A stretch of 64,000 bases of DNA from Bacteroidota bacterium (GTDB lineage Bacteria; Bacteroidota; Bacteroidia; AKYH767-A; 2013-40CM-41-45). The stretch is taken from the NCBI GenBank assembly GCA_016721305.1, contig JADKIH010000016.1, forward strand, positions 55,553 to 119,552, in the 5' to 3' direction. The number at the start of each line of letters is the position of its first letter. The stretch's first letter is position 1. The notes beneath the pieces are model-generated. The model was given only the letters and a program-made list of their open reading frames with translations. It made no database searches and was not told the DNA's origin. The position numbers and the translations under genes were made by a program. This document shows, piece after piece, positions 1 to 9,225 of this stretch.

Positions 1-1
1 A

Positions 2-514
2 ATCATCGGCGGTGTTTTTCGTCCGGGCGATAAAGTGATGGTCTTGCCTTCCGGTTTTACATCTAAGATTTCAAAAATCAATGTAGCTGATCGGGAAGTG
101 TCCGAAGGTTTTTCACCTATGTCAGTTTCAATTCAGCTCGAAGATGATGTTGATATCAGTCGTGGCGATATGCTCGTCCGTGAAAACAATCTACCACAGA
201 CGGGACAGGAAATTGATGTGATGATTTGCTGGATGAACGAAAAGCCATTGATGGAAGGGAAAAGATACGTGCTCCGTCACACCACACGCGAGTTGCGCTG
301 TATGATCAAGGAGATTCGGTATAAAATTGATATTACCACCTTGCGTCGTCTCGAAAACGAAAAGCAACTTGGCATGAATGATATTGGACGAATTCATCTT
401 CGCACCACTCTGCCATTGTATTATGACAGTTACCGACGCAATCGCAATACGGGGAGTTTGATTCTCGTCGATGAAGCCACCAATGAAACTGTTGGAGCCG
501 GAATGATTCTCTGA
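2..514 (+). CDS. cysN: Sulfate adenylyltransferase subunit 1, C-terminal part
   Basis: This is the C-terminal 170 residues of the GTPase subunit of ATP sulfurylase, which with CysD makes adenosine phosphosulfate (APS) from sulfate and ATP. The reading frame is already open at base 2, so the start lies upstream of the window. What remains is the two beta-barrel domains that follow the GTPase domain in EF-Tu-like proteins; the stretch GGVFRPGDKVMVLPSG and the later MICWM and GRIHL segments match CysN/NodQ. The G-domain motifs are not in the window, and whether an APS kinase domain is fused elsewhere cannot be seen; none follows this C-terminus. cysQ follows after 40 nt on the same strand. The identification is by recalled family resemblance and is fairly secure. 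Confidence 0.88.
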   Translation: MIGGVFRPGDKVMVLPSGFTSKISKINVADREVSEGFSPMSVSIQLEDDVDISRGDMLVRENNLPQTGQEIDVMICWMNEKPLMEGKRYVLRHTTRELRCMIKEIRYKIDITTLRRLENEKQLGMNDIGRIHLRTTLPLYYDSYRRNRNTGSLILVDEATNETVGAGMIL

Positions 515-554
515 TCAGTTTCAATTTATCCGCACTCATAAATTTTTTGCATAT

Positions 555-1358
555 ATGTCTGAACAATCCATTGCCCAACTTCTGATAAATGCTGTTCAGA
601 CTTCCTTTCGGGCAGGATCTGAAATCATGAAGATTTACGATTTGGCTTTTGAAGTTGAACTAAAAGGAGATCTTTCACCTCTTACGGAAGCAGATAAGGC
701 GTCGCATGAACTTATTATAAAGGAGCTGTCGGCTTTTGGTTATCCCATTCTCAGCGAAGAAGGAAAATCGATTCCGTTTGAGGAACGCACGGCCTGGACA
801 AAATACTGGTGCGTGGATCCGCTCGATGGAACTAAGGAGTTTATCAAGCGAAATGGCGAGTTTACTGTGAATATTGCTCTGATGGATAAGGACACGCCAA
901 TTATGGGAGTCATTTACCAGCCGGTCAAAGAAGTGGCTTTTGCGGCTATTGTCGGAGGAAATGTTTATCGAATTGACTCGGCCGGTTTAGGCAAATTGTC
1001 AGCCGATACTCTGGACTCATACCGACTTACTGATACAGAAATCTCTTCGCAGGGGGAAATAAAAGTAGTTGCCAGCCGTTCTCATCGCTCTGTCGAGACC
1101 GAAGATTTTATAGCGGACTTAAAAAAGCAAGGTTCAAAGGTTTTACTGGTTAACTCCGGAAGTGCTCTGAAATTTTGCTTACTTGCCGAAGGGAAAGCCG
1201 ATATCTATCCCCGCTTTGCTCCAACGATGGAATGGGATACAGCTGCCGGGCATGCGATTCTAAAAGCCTGCGGCAGAAATATCATCCTTTATCCGGGAAC
1301 GGCAGAGATGAAATACAACAAACCTTCACTTGTTAATGACTGGTTCATTGCCCGATAA
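555..1358 (+). CDS. cysQ: 3'(2'),5'-bisphosphate nucleotidase CysQ
   Basis: This is a Mg-dependent phosphatase of the inositol monophosphatase superfamily that hydrolyses PAP, the by-product of PAPS-dependent sulfation, to AMP. The 267 residues show the metal-binding signatures in order: SEEG (67-70), DPLDGTKEF (88-96) and, near residue 225, EWDTAAGHAIL. The length is normal for bacterial CysQ. It lies directly downstream of cysN, and 23 nt of its 3' end overlap the flippase gene. Because a sulfotransferase sits three genes downstream, removing PAP here plausibly serves polysaccharide sulfation as well as sulfate assimilation (inference). Confidence 0.93.
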   Translation: MSEQSIAQLLINAVQTSFRAGSEIMKIYDLAFEVELKGDLSPLTEADKASHELIIKELSAFGYPILSEEGKSIPFEERTAWTKYWCVDPLDGTKEFIKRNGEFTVNIALMDKDTPIMGVIYQPVKEVAFAAIVGGNVYRIDSAGLGKLSADTLDSYRLTDTEISSQGEIKVVASRSHRSVETEDFIADLKKQGSKVLLVNSGSALKFCLLAEGKADIYPRFAPTMEWDTAAGHAILKACGRNIILYPGTAEMKYNKPSLVNDWFIAR

Positions 1359-2673
1359 AATTCGTAGTATCATTCAGCGTTTCCGGAATGATAAGGAATA
1401 TGCTGAACTTATTCGGACAAGTTTTCTTGCCTTGCTGGTACGAATGGCCGGAGTTATTACAGGCTTCGTTGTTACTCTTCTTACTTCCCGTTTTTTTGGC
1501 GCTGATGCATTGGGCCTGGTTTCAATCTGTCTGGCGATACTAAGTTTTGCCTCTGTTTTCGGAAAGCTCGGACTCGATGTTGCTCTCATGAAATTTGTAG
1601 CTGAATATGCTATGAAAAATGATTACGGTACTATCAAGGCAATTTACCTGTCGGCGATGAAAGTGATTCTACCGCTAACACTGCTGATATCTGTTGCTCT
1701 TTATTTTCTTTCCGGTTTTATTGCAGAAAATTATTTTCATAAACCGTATCTGGAAGCAATTCTAAAAATCAATGCGTGGCTTGCCTTGCCGCTTGTTTTG
1801 ATATTGGTGAACTCAGAATGTATTCGTGGACTGAAGAAGATTCGCGCATATACTTTTTTTCAAACTGTCTCGGTCAGTTTTTTTGCAATGATCGTATTGC
1901 TCATCGTTTCGCAAACTCATTCAGAAAAAGAAGTTCCGGCTTATGTGCAATTTGGTTGCATAGGCTTATCGGGTACACTAAGCTTAATTCTGTGGCTTTA
2001 CTACAGCAAGTTTACTACATCCAAAGTTGTCGAGAAATTTCCTTTGCGCGAATTGATGAAAACTTCTTCGCCGATGTTTTTCACAACACTCATGCAATTG
2101 CTGATGTCGTGGGCAGGAACGTTAATTCTCGCTGCGTGGAGTACGGAATCAGACGTAGGTATTTATAACGCACTCGTCCGTATTTCTGTCTTTACGAATA
2201 TTACTATTCTTGCAATCAATAGTCTGGCAATGCCCCGCTTCGCTGAAGCATATGCGGCAGGGAAATATGATTTACTCAAGCAGAATTCGCGTGAATCGTC
2301 ACGCTTGATATTTGTAACTTCCTTGCCAATTTTCGTTGTCTTGTCGCTTTGCCCGGCTTTCGTTCTTTCTGTTTTCGGGAAGGAATTCCCGAGCCATGAG
2401 GAAGCGCTTTATGTTCTTTTAGCAGGTCAGTTCATTATTACCTTCGTTGGGCTTCCTTCTCAAATCCTGAATATGACGGGTCGGCAACATGTGTTAAGGA
2501 ATATTGCCATCGTTTCGGCGATCGTTAATATTACCTCTTGCCTGATACTTACGCCGGCTTACGGACTTATGGGTACTTGTATCGGACAGGTTTTTGGGAT
2601 ATTTACGTGGACTTTACTCTGCGTTCTGAGTGTGAAACGCCATTTTGGCTTTTACACGTTCTTTAGCCTTTAA
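1336..2673 (+). CDS. Polysaccharide flippase, Wzx-like (set 1)
   Basis: This is a predicted inner-membrane lipid-linked oligosaccharide flippase of the MOP superfamily, with about 12-14 hydrophobic segments over 445 residues. The N-terminal region (SFLALLVRMAGVITGFVV, then RFFGADALGLVS) is the usual start of Wzx/RfbX proteins. I chose ATG 1336 over the in-frame TTG at 1330; either overlaps the end of cysQ, which suggests translational coupling with the sulfur genes. A Wzy-like gene follows after 92 nt. A second flippase occurs at 16789. The substrate cannot be told from sequence. Confidence 0.88.
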   Translation: MTGSLPDKIRSIIQRFRNDKEYAELIRTSFLALLVRMAGVITGFVVTLLTSRFFGADALGLVSICLAILSFASVFGKLGLDVALMKFVAEYAMKNDYGTIKAIYLSAMKVILPLTLLISVALYFLSGFIAENYFHKPYLEAILKINAWLALPLVLILVNSECIRGLKKIRAYTFFQTVSVSFFAMIVLLIVSQTHSEKEVPAYVQFGCIGLSGTLSLILWLYYSKFTTSKVVEKFPLRELMKTSSPMFFTTLMQLLMSWAGTLILAAWSTESDVGIYNALVRISVFTNITILAINSLAMPRFAEAYAAGKYDLLKQNSRESSRLIFVTSLPIFVVLSLCPAFVLSVFGKEFPSHEEALYVLLAGQFIITFVGLPSQILNMTGRQHVLRNIAIVSAIVNITSCLILTPAYGLMGTCIGQVFGIFTWTLLCVLSVKRHFGFYTFFSL

Positions 2674-2741
2674 TTCTCCAAAGCGCTTCTTTTCCTCCTT
2701 CATTTGTGGCCGGAAGACCTCAAAATTCCCTTTAGGTTTTG

Positions 2742-2749
2742 TACTTTCG
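2742..2749 (+). promoter_or_regulatory. Putative -7 element upstream of first Wzy-like gene
   Basis: TACTTTCG resembles the Bacteroidota -7 consensus TAnnTTTG and lies 16 nt before the start codon. No clear TTTG -33 box is seen at the right distance. The 11-mer GTACTTTCGTC (2741-2751) recurs exactly before the second Wzy-like gene at 18129-18139, which supports a functional role. Confidence 0.35.
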
Positions 2750-2765
2750 TCGCTAGACAAAACAG

Positions 2766-4058
2766 ATGCTGAACGACGCCTTGCATACTAAATTACATCC
2801 GCTGCTTGCATATACGCTGCTGTTTTTGATCTATACGTCTACGTTCCGAATATTTGCCACTTTACCTTTGGAGAGTATTCACCAATCGTTGTCGACATTC
2901 GCCATCATACTCCTTTCGGGTTATTATTTGTTGAGCATGTTTCTCAACTTTCGTCGTAGCCGAATTACAAGGCTCGATATTTTGATGTGGGTTTTTATCA
3001 TCGTTAACTTCCTGGCCGCATTCAAAGGGCATGAGGTTTTTGGACAACCATACTACTACGGCATCATGGCTCAACGTTCGGTCTTGCTCTCGCTCTCCGG
3101 AATATTGCTGATATCGCTTCTGAATAAGGGATGGATTACCATTAATCAAGTAGAAAAATCATTCCTCTATATTTCACTGTCGCTCTTATTCATTTTCTAC
3201 TTCTTCTTCCTCTTTGTTAACCCTGTGAAATTTACGGATGCCGAATTCGTTGCCTACTCTCCAATTCGCGGTTATCGCTACCGTTTCCAATTTGCCCTGG
3301 TTATCATGCTCTTGTTTTATTCGTTGTTTAAAATATCGCATGAACAAAAATCGCGTTTTGTGATCATCGCAATTATGATCTTATTCTATCTGATCTATTT
3401 CCTTCAGTCGAGAACAACGTTGGTGGTATTAGCCATTACAATCATGATTTATTTCGCCCGTAATTTTACGACGAGGGAGAAACTTAGAAATACAATGATC
3501 TATGGTGGATTGGGATTCGTAGCTGTTACGTTATTGTTTTCGTTGGGATATACATCGCTCTTTGATAAATACCATTTGCTTTATCAGAACGTGTTTAATG
3601 TATTTTTGGGTGAATCTCCGGATGAAGCATCTTCGGCTGTACGGTTTATGGAGTTTAATACGGCTTTAGATTATATCAAAAAGAATCCACTCCTCGGAAA
3701 CGGATTTATTTCGAATCAATGGAATGGAGGGTGGCACGATTTACTTGGGTATTTTTATCCGGTCGATATTGGCATTTTAGGAAATGTTTTCGTATTCGGG
3801 ATTCTTGGTACTGTCGTTATTTATCTTCCGTTTTTCTATTCATTGTCGATGTCAAGAAAGGTGAGAACGAATCACGTGTTTTTCAAAACGTGTGAGTACA
3901 TGCTCCTGTTTTTCTTCCTCTGTATGTTCTTCTCCGCAGTAAATATTCGGGACTCAAGCAGTATTATCTTCCTGGTTTGTTTGCTCTATTATTTCAGATA
4001 TCATTATTCACCGCAGACTGATGTATATTCAGTTTCGCCAAATCCTGTTACGACATGA
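2766..4058 (+). CDS. O-antigen polymerase/ligase-like membrane protein (Wzy, set 1)
   Basis: This is a polytopic membrane protein of 430 residues with about ten to twelve hydrophobic helices. A large periplasmic loop around residues 275-330 holds NPLLGNGFISNQWNGGWHD, followed by DIGILGNVFVFGILG; this NP..G.G...D.G..G pattern is typical of the Wzy_C/O-antigen ligase superfamily. It probably polymerises repeat units flipped by the preceding Wzx, although ligation is equally possible because the two activities share the fold. Its stop overlaps the next start (ATGA at 4055-4058), indicating a tight operon. The ATG start follows the putative promoter at 2742. Confidence 0.8.
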   Translation: MLNDALHTKLHPLLAYTLLFLIYTSTFRIFATLPLESIHQSLSTFAIILLSGYYLLSMFLNFRRSRITRLDILMWVFIIVNFLAAFKGHEVFGQPYYYGIMAQRSVLLSLSGILLISLLNKGWITINQVEKSFLYISLSLLFIFYFFFLFVNPVKFTDAEFVAYSPIRGYRYRFQFALVIMLLFYSLFKISHEQKSRFVIIAIMILFYLIYFLQSRTTLVVLAITIMIYFARNFTTREKLRNTMIYGGLGFVAVTLLFSLGYTSLFDKYHLLYQNVFNVFLGESPDEASSAVRFMEFNTALDYIKKNPLLGNGFISNQWNGGWHDLLGYFYPVDIGILGNVFVFGILGTVVIYLPFFYSLSMSRKVRTNHVFFKTCEYMLLFFFLCMFFSAVNIRDSSSIIFLVCLLYYFRYHYSPQTDVYSVSPNPVTT

Positions 4059-4963
4059 AGTTTCCTCAATTTATCGTAGCCGGAACAGCGCGCGCCGGAA
4101 CAACGGCTTTGTACGCCTATTTACGCCAGCACCCGCAGATTTTCCTTCCTGTTGTTAAGGAGCCTTGCTTCTTTACTTTCGCCGGCGAGGAAATTGAATT
4201 TACTAAAGGGAAATTTGCTTTTGCAGTGAACGATATTGAGGTTTACGGACAACTATATAAAAAGGCAGCAGAAGATCAGATTACGGGTGATATTTCAACT
4301 CCCTATCTGTACAAGTACGAAAAGACAATATCAAACATTAAAATGCTTCACGATTATCCGGAGCAAATTAAAGTAATTATTATTCTTCGAAATCCGGTTG
4401 AGCGCGCCTACTCGCAGTACATGTGGCGAGTTCGTGATGGAAGGGAAGAGTTTACATTCGAAGAAGCGCTGGAGCAGGAAGCTAATCGAATGAAAAAGAA
4501 TTATAGCTTCGATTACTTCTATAAAGACAGGGGATTGTACTATGAACAGGTAAAGGCTTATTTGTCGAATTTCAAAAACGTCAAAATCTTTTTGTTTGAA
4601 GATTTGAAAACGAATCCGACACACACTCTTGCGGAAATTTGCAAATTCATAGGCGTGGATGACTCTTTTCATTTCGCCAAAAGAAATCCGAATGCCAGCT
4701 TTATTCCGAAATCGGCAATGTTGAGCAGATTAATGACAATAGAAAGCAAAACGAAATTTAAGCTTCTCAATTTTTTACCGGGCCAATTGCGATCAACTAT
4801 TACTCAGCAATTGTTTAAACTGAATGCCTCTAAGCAAGAAATTCCAAAAATAAATCCGGATACAAGAACACGTTTAATAGAGTTCTTTCGTGATGACATA
4901 TTAAAGCTGGAGCAATTAATTCAACGCGATTTGTCCGCATGGCTTGAGAAGGAGAAGGTATGA
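4055..4963 (+). CDS. PAPS-dependent sulfotransferase
   Basis: This 302-residue protein of the Sulfotransfer superfamily is predicted to move a sulfuryl group from PAPS to a carbohydrate hydroxyl. The 5'-phosphosulfate-binding loop is seen at residues 8-23 (VAGTARAGTTALYAYL). The 3'-phosphate-binding motif RNPVERAYS lies at 112-120. The segment HPQIFLPVVKEPCFF resembles heparan-sulfate-type and bacterial polysaccharide sulfotransferases. It overlaps both neighbours by 4 nt (ATGA), so it belongs to the polysaccharide operon. With cysN and cysQ just upstream it indicates that the polymer, or its lipid-linked precursor, is sulfated. The acceptor is unknown. Confidence 0.9.
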   Translation: MKFPQFIVAGTARAGTTALYAYLRQHPQIFLPVVKEPCFFTFAGEEIEFTKGKFAFAVNDIEVYGQLYKKAAEDQITGDISTPYLYKYEKTISNIKMLHDYPEQIKVIIILRNPVERAYSQYMWRVRDGREEFTFEEALEQEANRMKKNYSFDYFYKDRGLYYEQVKAYLSNFKNVKIFLFEDLKTNPTHTLAEICKFIGVDDSFHFAKRNPNASFIPKSAMLSRLMTIESKTKFKLLNFLPGQLRSTITQQLFKLNASKQEIPKINPDTRTRLIEFFRDDILKLEQLIQRDLSAWLEKEKV

Positions 4964-6063
4964 GTATGGAAAGGAAAATAGCCATTGTAGACCCCGTCGG
5001 CTGTAAAGCCGGCCTTGATCATTACGATCGGGAACTGGCTGCCTCTTTACGTAAACAAGGATTTTCTGTGGACATCTACAGCAATTTTTCAGATACTGAT
5101 GAAGAGCTTAGAGTCTTCCCATTTCGATTTTGGAGAAATCCTCTACTGATTCCTACTTTGTATTTAATTTATCGACGACTCATCGCCCGATGTGTAGCGA
5201 CTAATATAAGAACCATTATCTGCCATTTGTTTCATGCGAATAAAATAGATCTCTGGTTTTTGAAACGTTGCAAACAGTTTAACTTATATACGATTGTTAT
5301 TCTACACGATGTTGAAAGTCATTTGTCAAATACAGATAATGATCAGAAATTGGATGAGTGTCTCAATCAGGCAACTCAAATAATCGTGCACTCGCAATTT
5401 TCCCGGGCTGAATTAGTGGCTAAATTCAATAAAAAGTACGAAGGAAATACAGTTACTATTCCACACGGGCATTTTCTTTCTCTTCCCACGCGTACATCGA
5501 GGATTGAGGCGTACAAGAAGCTTAAGTTAAACCCAAACAAAAAGTATGTTTTGTTTTTCGGAATGATTAAGCCCACAAAAGGCCTCGACGTTTTGATTAA
5601 GGCGATGAAAGATCAGAATGCTGATCTTATTATTGCCGGTCGTTTGAGAAAGCAATCATTCGATGAATTCGAGCAATTGATAAGCGAGAATAATCTGAGG
5701 GATCGGGTACATCGTTTTGTCAGATATATCAGCAATGATGAACGGGATTTGTTCTTTAAAGTGGCCGATTTAATTGTACTTCCGTATGAGAAGGTTTATC
5801 AAAGCGGAGTTTTGTTGATGGCAATGAGCTATGGTTTGCCTGTCGTTGTTTCGGATTTATTGCCATTCCGTGAAATTGTTCAGCATAAGATAAACGGACT
5901 TGTCTTCAAGAAAGGTGATGTGGGCGATTTGTCGGAGAAAATTATGGAAGCTCTTTTAAAAACCGAGGAAACTGAATCCAGAGCAAAGAGAGCTCATGAC
6001 GATATGAAAACCAATCACAGTTGGGATGATTTCGCCGATAAAGTGAAAGGAATGATTGGATGA
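4960..6063 (+). CDS. Glycosyltransferase family 4
   Basis: This cytoplasmic, probably membrane-associated GT-B glycosyltransferase has 367 residues. The C-terminal nucleotide-sugar domain shows FGMIKPTKGLDVLIKAM near residue 205. The GT4 signature around residues 275-300 is VLPYEKVYQSGVLLMAMSYG, in which the usual first glutamate region is followed by QSG rather than EG. It is coupled by ATGA overlaps to the sulfotransferase before it and to the next glycosyltransferase after it. Donor and acceptor sugars cannot be inferred. A second in-frame ATG exists at codon 3; I keep the first because it forms the overlap. Confidence 0.88.
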   Translation: MSMERKIAIVDPVGCKAGLDHYDRELAASLRKQGFSVDIYSNFSDTDEELRVFPFRFWRNPLLIPTLYLIYRRLIARCVATNIRTIICHLFHANKIDLWFLKRCKQFNLYTIVILHDVESHLSNTDNDQKLDECLNQATQIIVHSQFSRAELVAKFNKKYEGNTVTIPHGHFLSLPTRTSRIEAYKKLKLNPNKKYVLFFGMIKPTKGLDVLIKAMKDQNADLIIAGRLRKQSFDEFEQLISENNLRDRVHRFVRYISNDERDLFFKVADLIVLPYEKVYQSGVLLMAMSYGLPVVVSDLLPFREIVQHKINGLVFKKGDVGDLSEKIMEALLKTEETESRAKRAHDDMKTNHSWDDFADKVKGMIG

Positions 6064-7151
6064 AAGTAGCAATTATAGGTACTCGCGGAATTCCGGCTGC
6101 CTATGGCGGTTTTGAAACTTTCGCCTTCCGTTTGTCTGCAGGTTTGGCAGAAGCAGGTATCGATATAACTGTGGTCAATGAGAAGTCACATGTGTGTACT
6201 ATTCCATTGGCGAAGAATATTCAGGTTGTTCACTCTAATTACGACAAGTCTACGAACCCATTGCAATTCTATAGAGATTCTCTGCGAATGACGGAAAATG
6301 AGCATGACATTGTTTTGGTTTGCGGAGTGGGCGGTGCTTTCTTTTATCCGAATAAAAATGCAAGAGCTATAATTATCACCAATGTGGATGGCCTTGAACA
6401 TTTGCGAAAGAAGTATACATTTTTGCAGCGGCGATTGGTGTACATGTTGCAGAGAATTGCTAACAAGCGAAGCGATTATCTTATCGCAGATTCAAAGGAA
6501 GTCGAAAGCTATTGGAAAAAACGTTTTGCGAATTCTTCCGAAAAACTCCGCTCCATTTCTTACGGCGCCGATTTAATATCGCAAGCGAATGAGAGCCTGC
6601 TTCAAAAATTTGGAATAGAGGCAGAGAATTATTTTCTTGTTATTGCACGCTTGGTGCCGGAGAATAATATTGAAATGATTATTAATGGGTTTAAAATGTC
6701 AGGCTCCCGGCGAAAGTTGGTAATACTGGGTGACACGAACGATAATCCATATAGTAGAGATGTGGCTAAAATGGCTTCTGATAGCATAATCTTCGCGGGT
6801 GCAATCTACGATGAAGAAATTGTACGTGCGTTGAGATTTCATGCTTTTGCATATCTTCATGGCCATTCTGTTGGTGGGACGAATCCATCTTTAGTCGAAG
6901 CAATGGCCGCAAGTTGTGCTTGTGTTTGTTTTAAAACGGTATTTAATTCAGAAGTTACAAACGATAAGCAATTATCTTTTATTTCAAGCGATGAATTATC
7001 GGCGCAGCTGAATTTGCTTGAATCGAATGAAACATTACGCAAGCGAATGAAGAAAGATGCATTCGAACTTGCGAAGAATAATTATTCATGGGAAGGAATC
7101 ACGACTTCTTACATTACACTCTTTAATAAGCTACTCGGTGAGCGAAGATAA
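6060..7151 (+). CDS. DUF1972-type GT4 glycosyltransferase (rhamnosyltransferase-like)
   Basis: This 363-residue GT-B enzyme starts with MKVAIIGTRGIPAAYGGFE, the hallmark of the DUF1972 family that contains bacterial rhamnosyltransferases. The C-terminal glycosyltransferase domain carries GHSVGGTNPSLVEAMA near residue 275, the donor-binding region. It overlaps the upstream gene by 4 nt and the downstream GNAT gene by about 14 nt. The DUF1972 resemblance suggests deoxyhexose transfer, but no deoxysugar synthesis genes are in the window, so the donor stays open. Confidence 0.87.
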   Translation: MKVAIIGTRGIPAAYGGFETFAFRLSAGLAEAGIDITVVNEKSHVCTIPLAKNIQVVHSNYDKSTNPLQFYRDSLRMTENEHDIVLVCGVGGAFFYPNKNARAIIITNVDGLEHLRKKYTFLQRRLVYMLQRIANKRSDYLIADSKEVESYWKKRFANSSEKLRSISYGADLISQANESLLQKFGIEAENYFLVIARLVPENNIEMIINGFKMSGSRRKLVILGDTNDNPYSRDVAKMASDSIIFAGAIYDEEIVRALRFHAFAYLHGHSVGGTNPSLVEAMAASCACVCFKTVFNSEVTNDKQLSFISSDELSAQLNLLESNETLRKRMKKDAFELAKNNYSWEGITTSYITLFNKLLGERR

Positions 7152-8190
7152 ACAGATACGATTTTGGGGTGATGAACCTTTTGGCAGATTGGCAAGATTG
7201 GCTTCATCAACCTATTCCGGTCGTGAGATTGCTGATTCCGATTATCTCGAATGGGAGTATAGCGCCAATCCTGATGGGAATGCCATCATTGCGGTGGAAG
7301 AGGAGAGGAAAAATCTGAATGGTCAATATTTGGTACTGCCACGAAAATATTGGGATGGAAAGAGTATTCTTCGTGGTTCGCTTTCGGTGAACACGCTTAC
7401 TCATCCCGCAGTCCGTGGCAAAGGGGTTTTTCCGCGTCTTGCAGAAAAAGTTTATGAAGAATGTGTAAAGGGTAAGATTGATATCACATTGGGATTTCCC
7501 AATCCGGCTTCTAAGCCGATATTTCTTAGTAAGCTTAATTTTCAAAGCATAGGTGAGCTTGATTTGTATGTGAAAACAATCAATCCGATTCGTGCTGCAT
7601 TTACCGTAATATTTAATCGAAGAAATAAAAGCGGTGAAGAAATATTTTCAAATAATGAAGAGGCGCATTCAAGTTCCGTTTCCAGATTCAGTTTTCAGAA
7701 CGATTCAGAATTGTACCAAGCTTTTCTGAAAAAGTTCAATTCGGCTGATCGGATCACTACTTATCGTTCTCCTGAGTTTTTGAAATGGCGTTATATGCAA
7801 GTTCCGATTCGACGTTATTCTATTCTCAAAGAGAAGAATGAAAATGGAATCACTGCTCTTGCTGTTATTCGTATGAAATACATTTATGGCCTGCGTTGTG
7901 GCATTGTTACCGATCTTATGACGGATGGAGAAGTAGATTCGGGAAAGAAAATCATCTCTGAAATTCACCGTATGTCGGCCACCGATAATCTCGATTTGCT
8001 CATTTTCGCCGGCTCAGGAAATTCTCGCGAGGCAAAACTTGTAACCCAAAACGGTTTCCGTAAAATGTCGAGCAAGTTATTGCCACAATCGTTGACAGCC
8101 ATTCTACGGGTTCACAATACTGAAATTTCGGCGGAAGATTTCCCGGAGTCGAAGTGGTTTCTTACTTTCGGGGATTACGATATTTTTTAA
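7138..8190 (+). CDS. GNAT-superfamily acyltransferase of the polysaccharide operon
   Basis: This protein of about 350 residues has a GNAT core: the central segment LSVNTLTHPAVRGKGVFPRLAEKV contains the acyl-CoA pyrophosphate-binding pattern RGKGVFPRL, and a second degenerate GNAT-like half follows. The open frame extends back to 7057, but that would overlap the preceding gene by 95 nt. I prefer GTG 7138, which overlaps by 14 nt and begins with SEDKQIRFWG. Its likely job is N- or O-acylation of a sugar residue or nucleotide sugar. The deacetylase gene starts one base after its stop. The product family is confident, the substrate is not. Confidence 0.78.
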   Translation: MSEDKQIRFWGDEPFGRLARLASSTYSGREIADSDYLEWEYSANPDGNAIIAVEEERKNLNGQYLVLPRKYWDGKSILRGSLSVNTLTHPAVRGKGVFPRLAEKVYEECVKGKIDITLGFPNPASKPIFLSKLNFQSIGELDLYVKTINPIRAAFTVIFNRRNKSGEEIFSNNEEAHSSSVSRFSFQNDSELYQAFLKKFNSADRITTYRSPEFLKWRYMQVPIRRYSILKEKNENGITALAVIRMKYIYGLRCGIVTDLMTDGEVDSGKKIISEIHRMSATDNLDLLIFAGSGNSREAKLVTQNGFRKMSSKLLPQSLTAILRVHNTEISAEDFPESKWFLTFGDYDIF

Positions 8191-8191
8191 G

Positions 8192-9037
8192 ATGAAAATT
8201 CTGACGATCGACTTAGAAGACTGGTTTCATATTCTGGCTCATTCCGAAACGGAGCGACCTGAGCAATGGGAGCGGTTTGAAAGCAGAGTAGAGCGAAATA
8301 CTGATCGTATTTTGGAAGCCTTAGATCAAAGAAATATTCGAGCTACTTTTTTTGTACTCGGATGGATTGCCGAGCGTTTTCCCGAGCTTGTGAAGAGAGT
8401 AGGCGAGAAGCATGAGCTTGCTTGCCATTCGTACAGTCATCAATTATTGTATAAGCAAAGCCGGAAGGAGTTTGCTGAGGATTTGAAAAGGTGTATTTCG
8501 ACGATAGAGCAGGTTAGCGGACAGAAATTGCGTATTTACCGTGCTCCCGGATTTTCATTGCAACGCGACCATCATTATATTTTCGAAGAGCTCTGCAAAA
8601 ATAAAATAGAAATTGATGCTTCAGTTTTCCCTGCCGTAAGAAATCATGGCGGTATTCCGGGATTCCCTTTTGCATCGCCGTGTCTGATAAAGGGAAGTAA
8701 TTTCCTCATCAAGGAATTTCCGATGAGCACAAGTTCGCTTTTAGGAAAGCAAATTGTTTTCTCAGGTGGCGGATATTTTCGCTTGCTTCCTTATTCTATT
8801 ATCCGGTCGAAAATGAAAAGTTCGGAATACGTGATGACGTATTTTCATCCACGCGATTTTGATCCGGAACAACCGATGATTCAATCATTGCCGATGAAAC
8901 GTAAGTTTATGTCGTACGTTGGCTTAAAAGGCTCTTTCGAAAAGTATAGTAAAATGCTGGATCAATTTCCACATACATCAATCGGACAGGCTGATGAGTC
9001 GATTGATTGGACGGGGGTGCCTGTGGTGCATTTTTGA
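8192..9037 (+). CDS. Polysaccharide deacetylase, NodB/DUF3473 type
   Basis: This 281-residue carbohydrate esterase family 4 protein is predicted to remove N-acetyl groups from the polymer or its precursor. The metal site is visible as the acid pair D7/D10 (TIDLEDWFH) and HSYSH at 79-83, and the catalytic-base motif is RAPGFS at 117-122. The C-terminal part resembles the DUF3473 extension of deacetylases found in exosortase-linked exopolysaccharide clusters, although no exosortase is seen here. No signal peptide is present, which suggests action on cytoplasmic-face intermediates. It ends the first plus-strand block. Confidence 0.9.
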   Translation: MKILTIDLEDWFHILAHSETERPEQWERFESRVERNTDRILEALDQRNIRATFFVLGWIAERFPELVKRVGEKHELACHSYSHQLLYKQSRKEFAEDLKRCISTIEQVSGQKLRIYRAPGFSLQRDHHYIFEELCKNKIEIDASVFPAVRNHGGIPGFPFASPCLIKGSNFLIKEFPMSTSSLLGKQIVFSGGGYFRLLPYSIIRSKMKSSEYVMTYFHPRDFDPEQPMIQSLPMKRKFMSYVGLKGSFEKYSKMLDQFPHTSIGQADESIDWTGVPVVHF

Positions 9038-9043
9038 CGCATC

Positions 9044-9090
9044 GCTGATTAGATGATTAGCTGATTGGGTGATTAGCTGATTAGCTGATG
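9044..9090 (+). repeat. GCTGATTA-type short repeat, left arm
   Basis: Several diverged copies of GATTAGCTGATTA follow the stop codon of the deacetylase gene. Copies of the opposite polarity stand at 9226-9256, so together they can form a long imperfect hairpin around the terminator stem. The same family recurs at 58523-58636. Confidence 0.8.
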
Positions 9091-9161
9091 AAGGGGGCGC
9101 GGGTTTTATTCGACTTCTTGGCGGAAAGGTTAGAATTTGATGATTGGAGTGCATAAAAAAG

Positions 9162-9214
9162 CCACTTGCATTTTATTTCGTCCTACAGATCGATCTTTTC
9201 TAAAATGCAAGTGG
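9162..9214 (-). terminator. Intrinsic terminator for the dsrE-like gene
   Basis: A perfect 14-bp stem (9162-9175 with 9201-9214) encloses a 25-nt loop. Read on the minus strand it is followed by CTTTTTTATG, so it terminates the sulfur cassette. It may also stop transcripts from the plus-strand deacetylase gene, but no T-run follows in that direction. Confidence 0.7.
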
Positions 9215-9225
9215 TATGGAATTGG

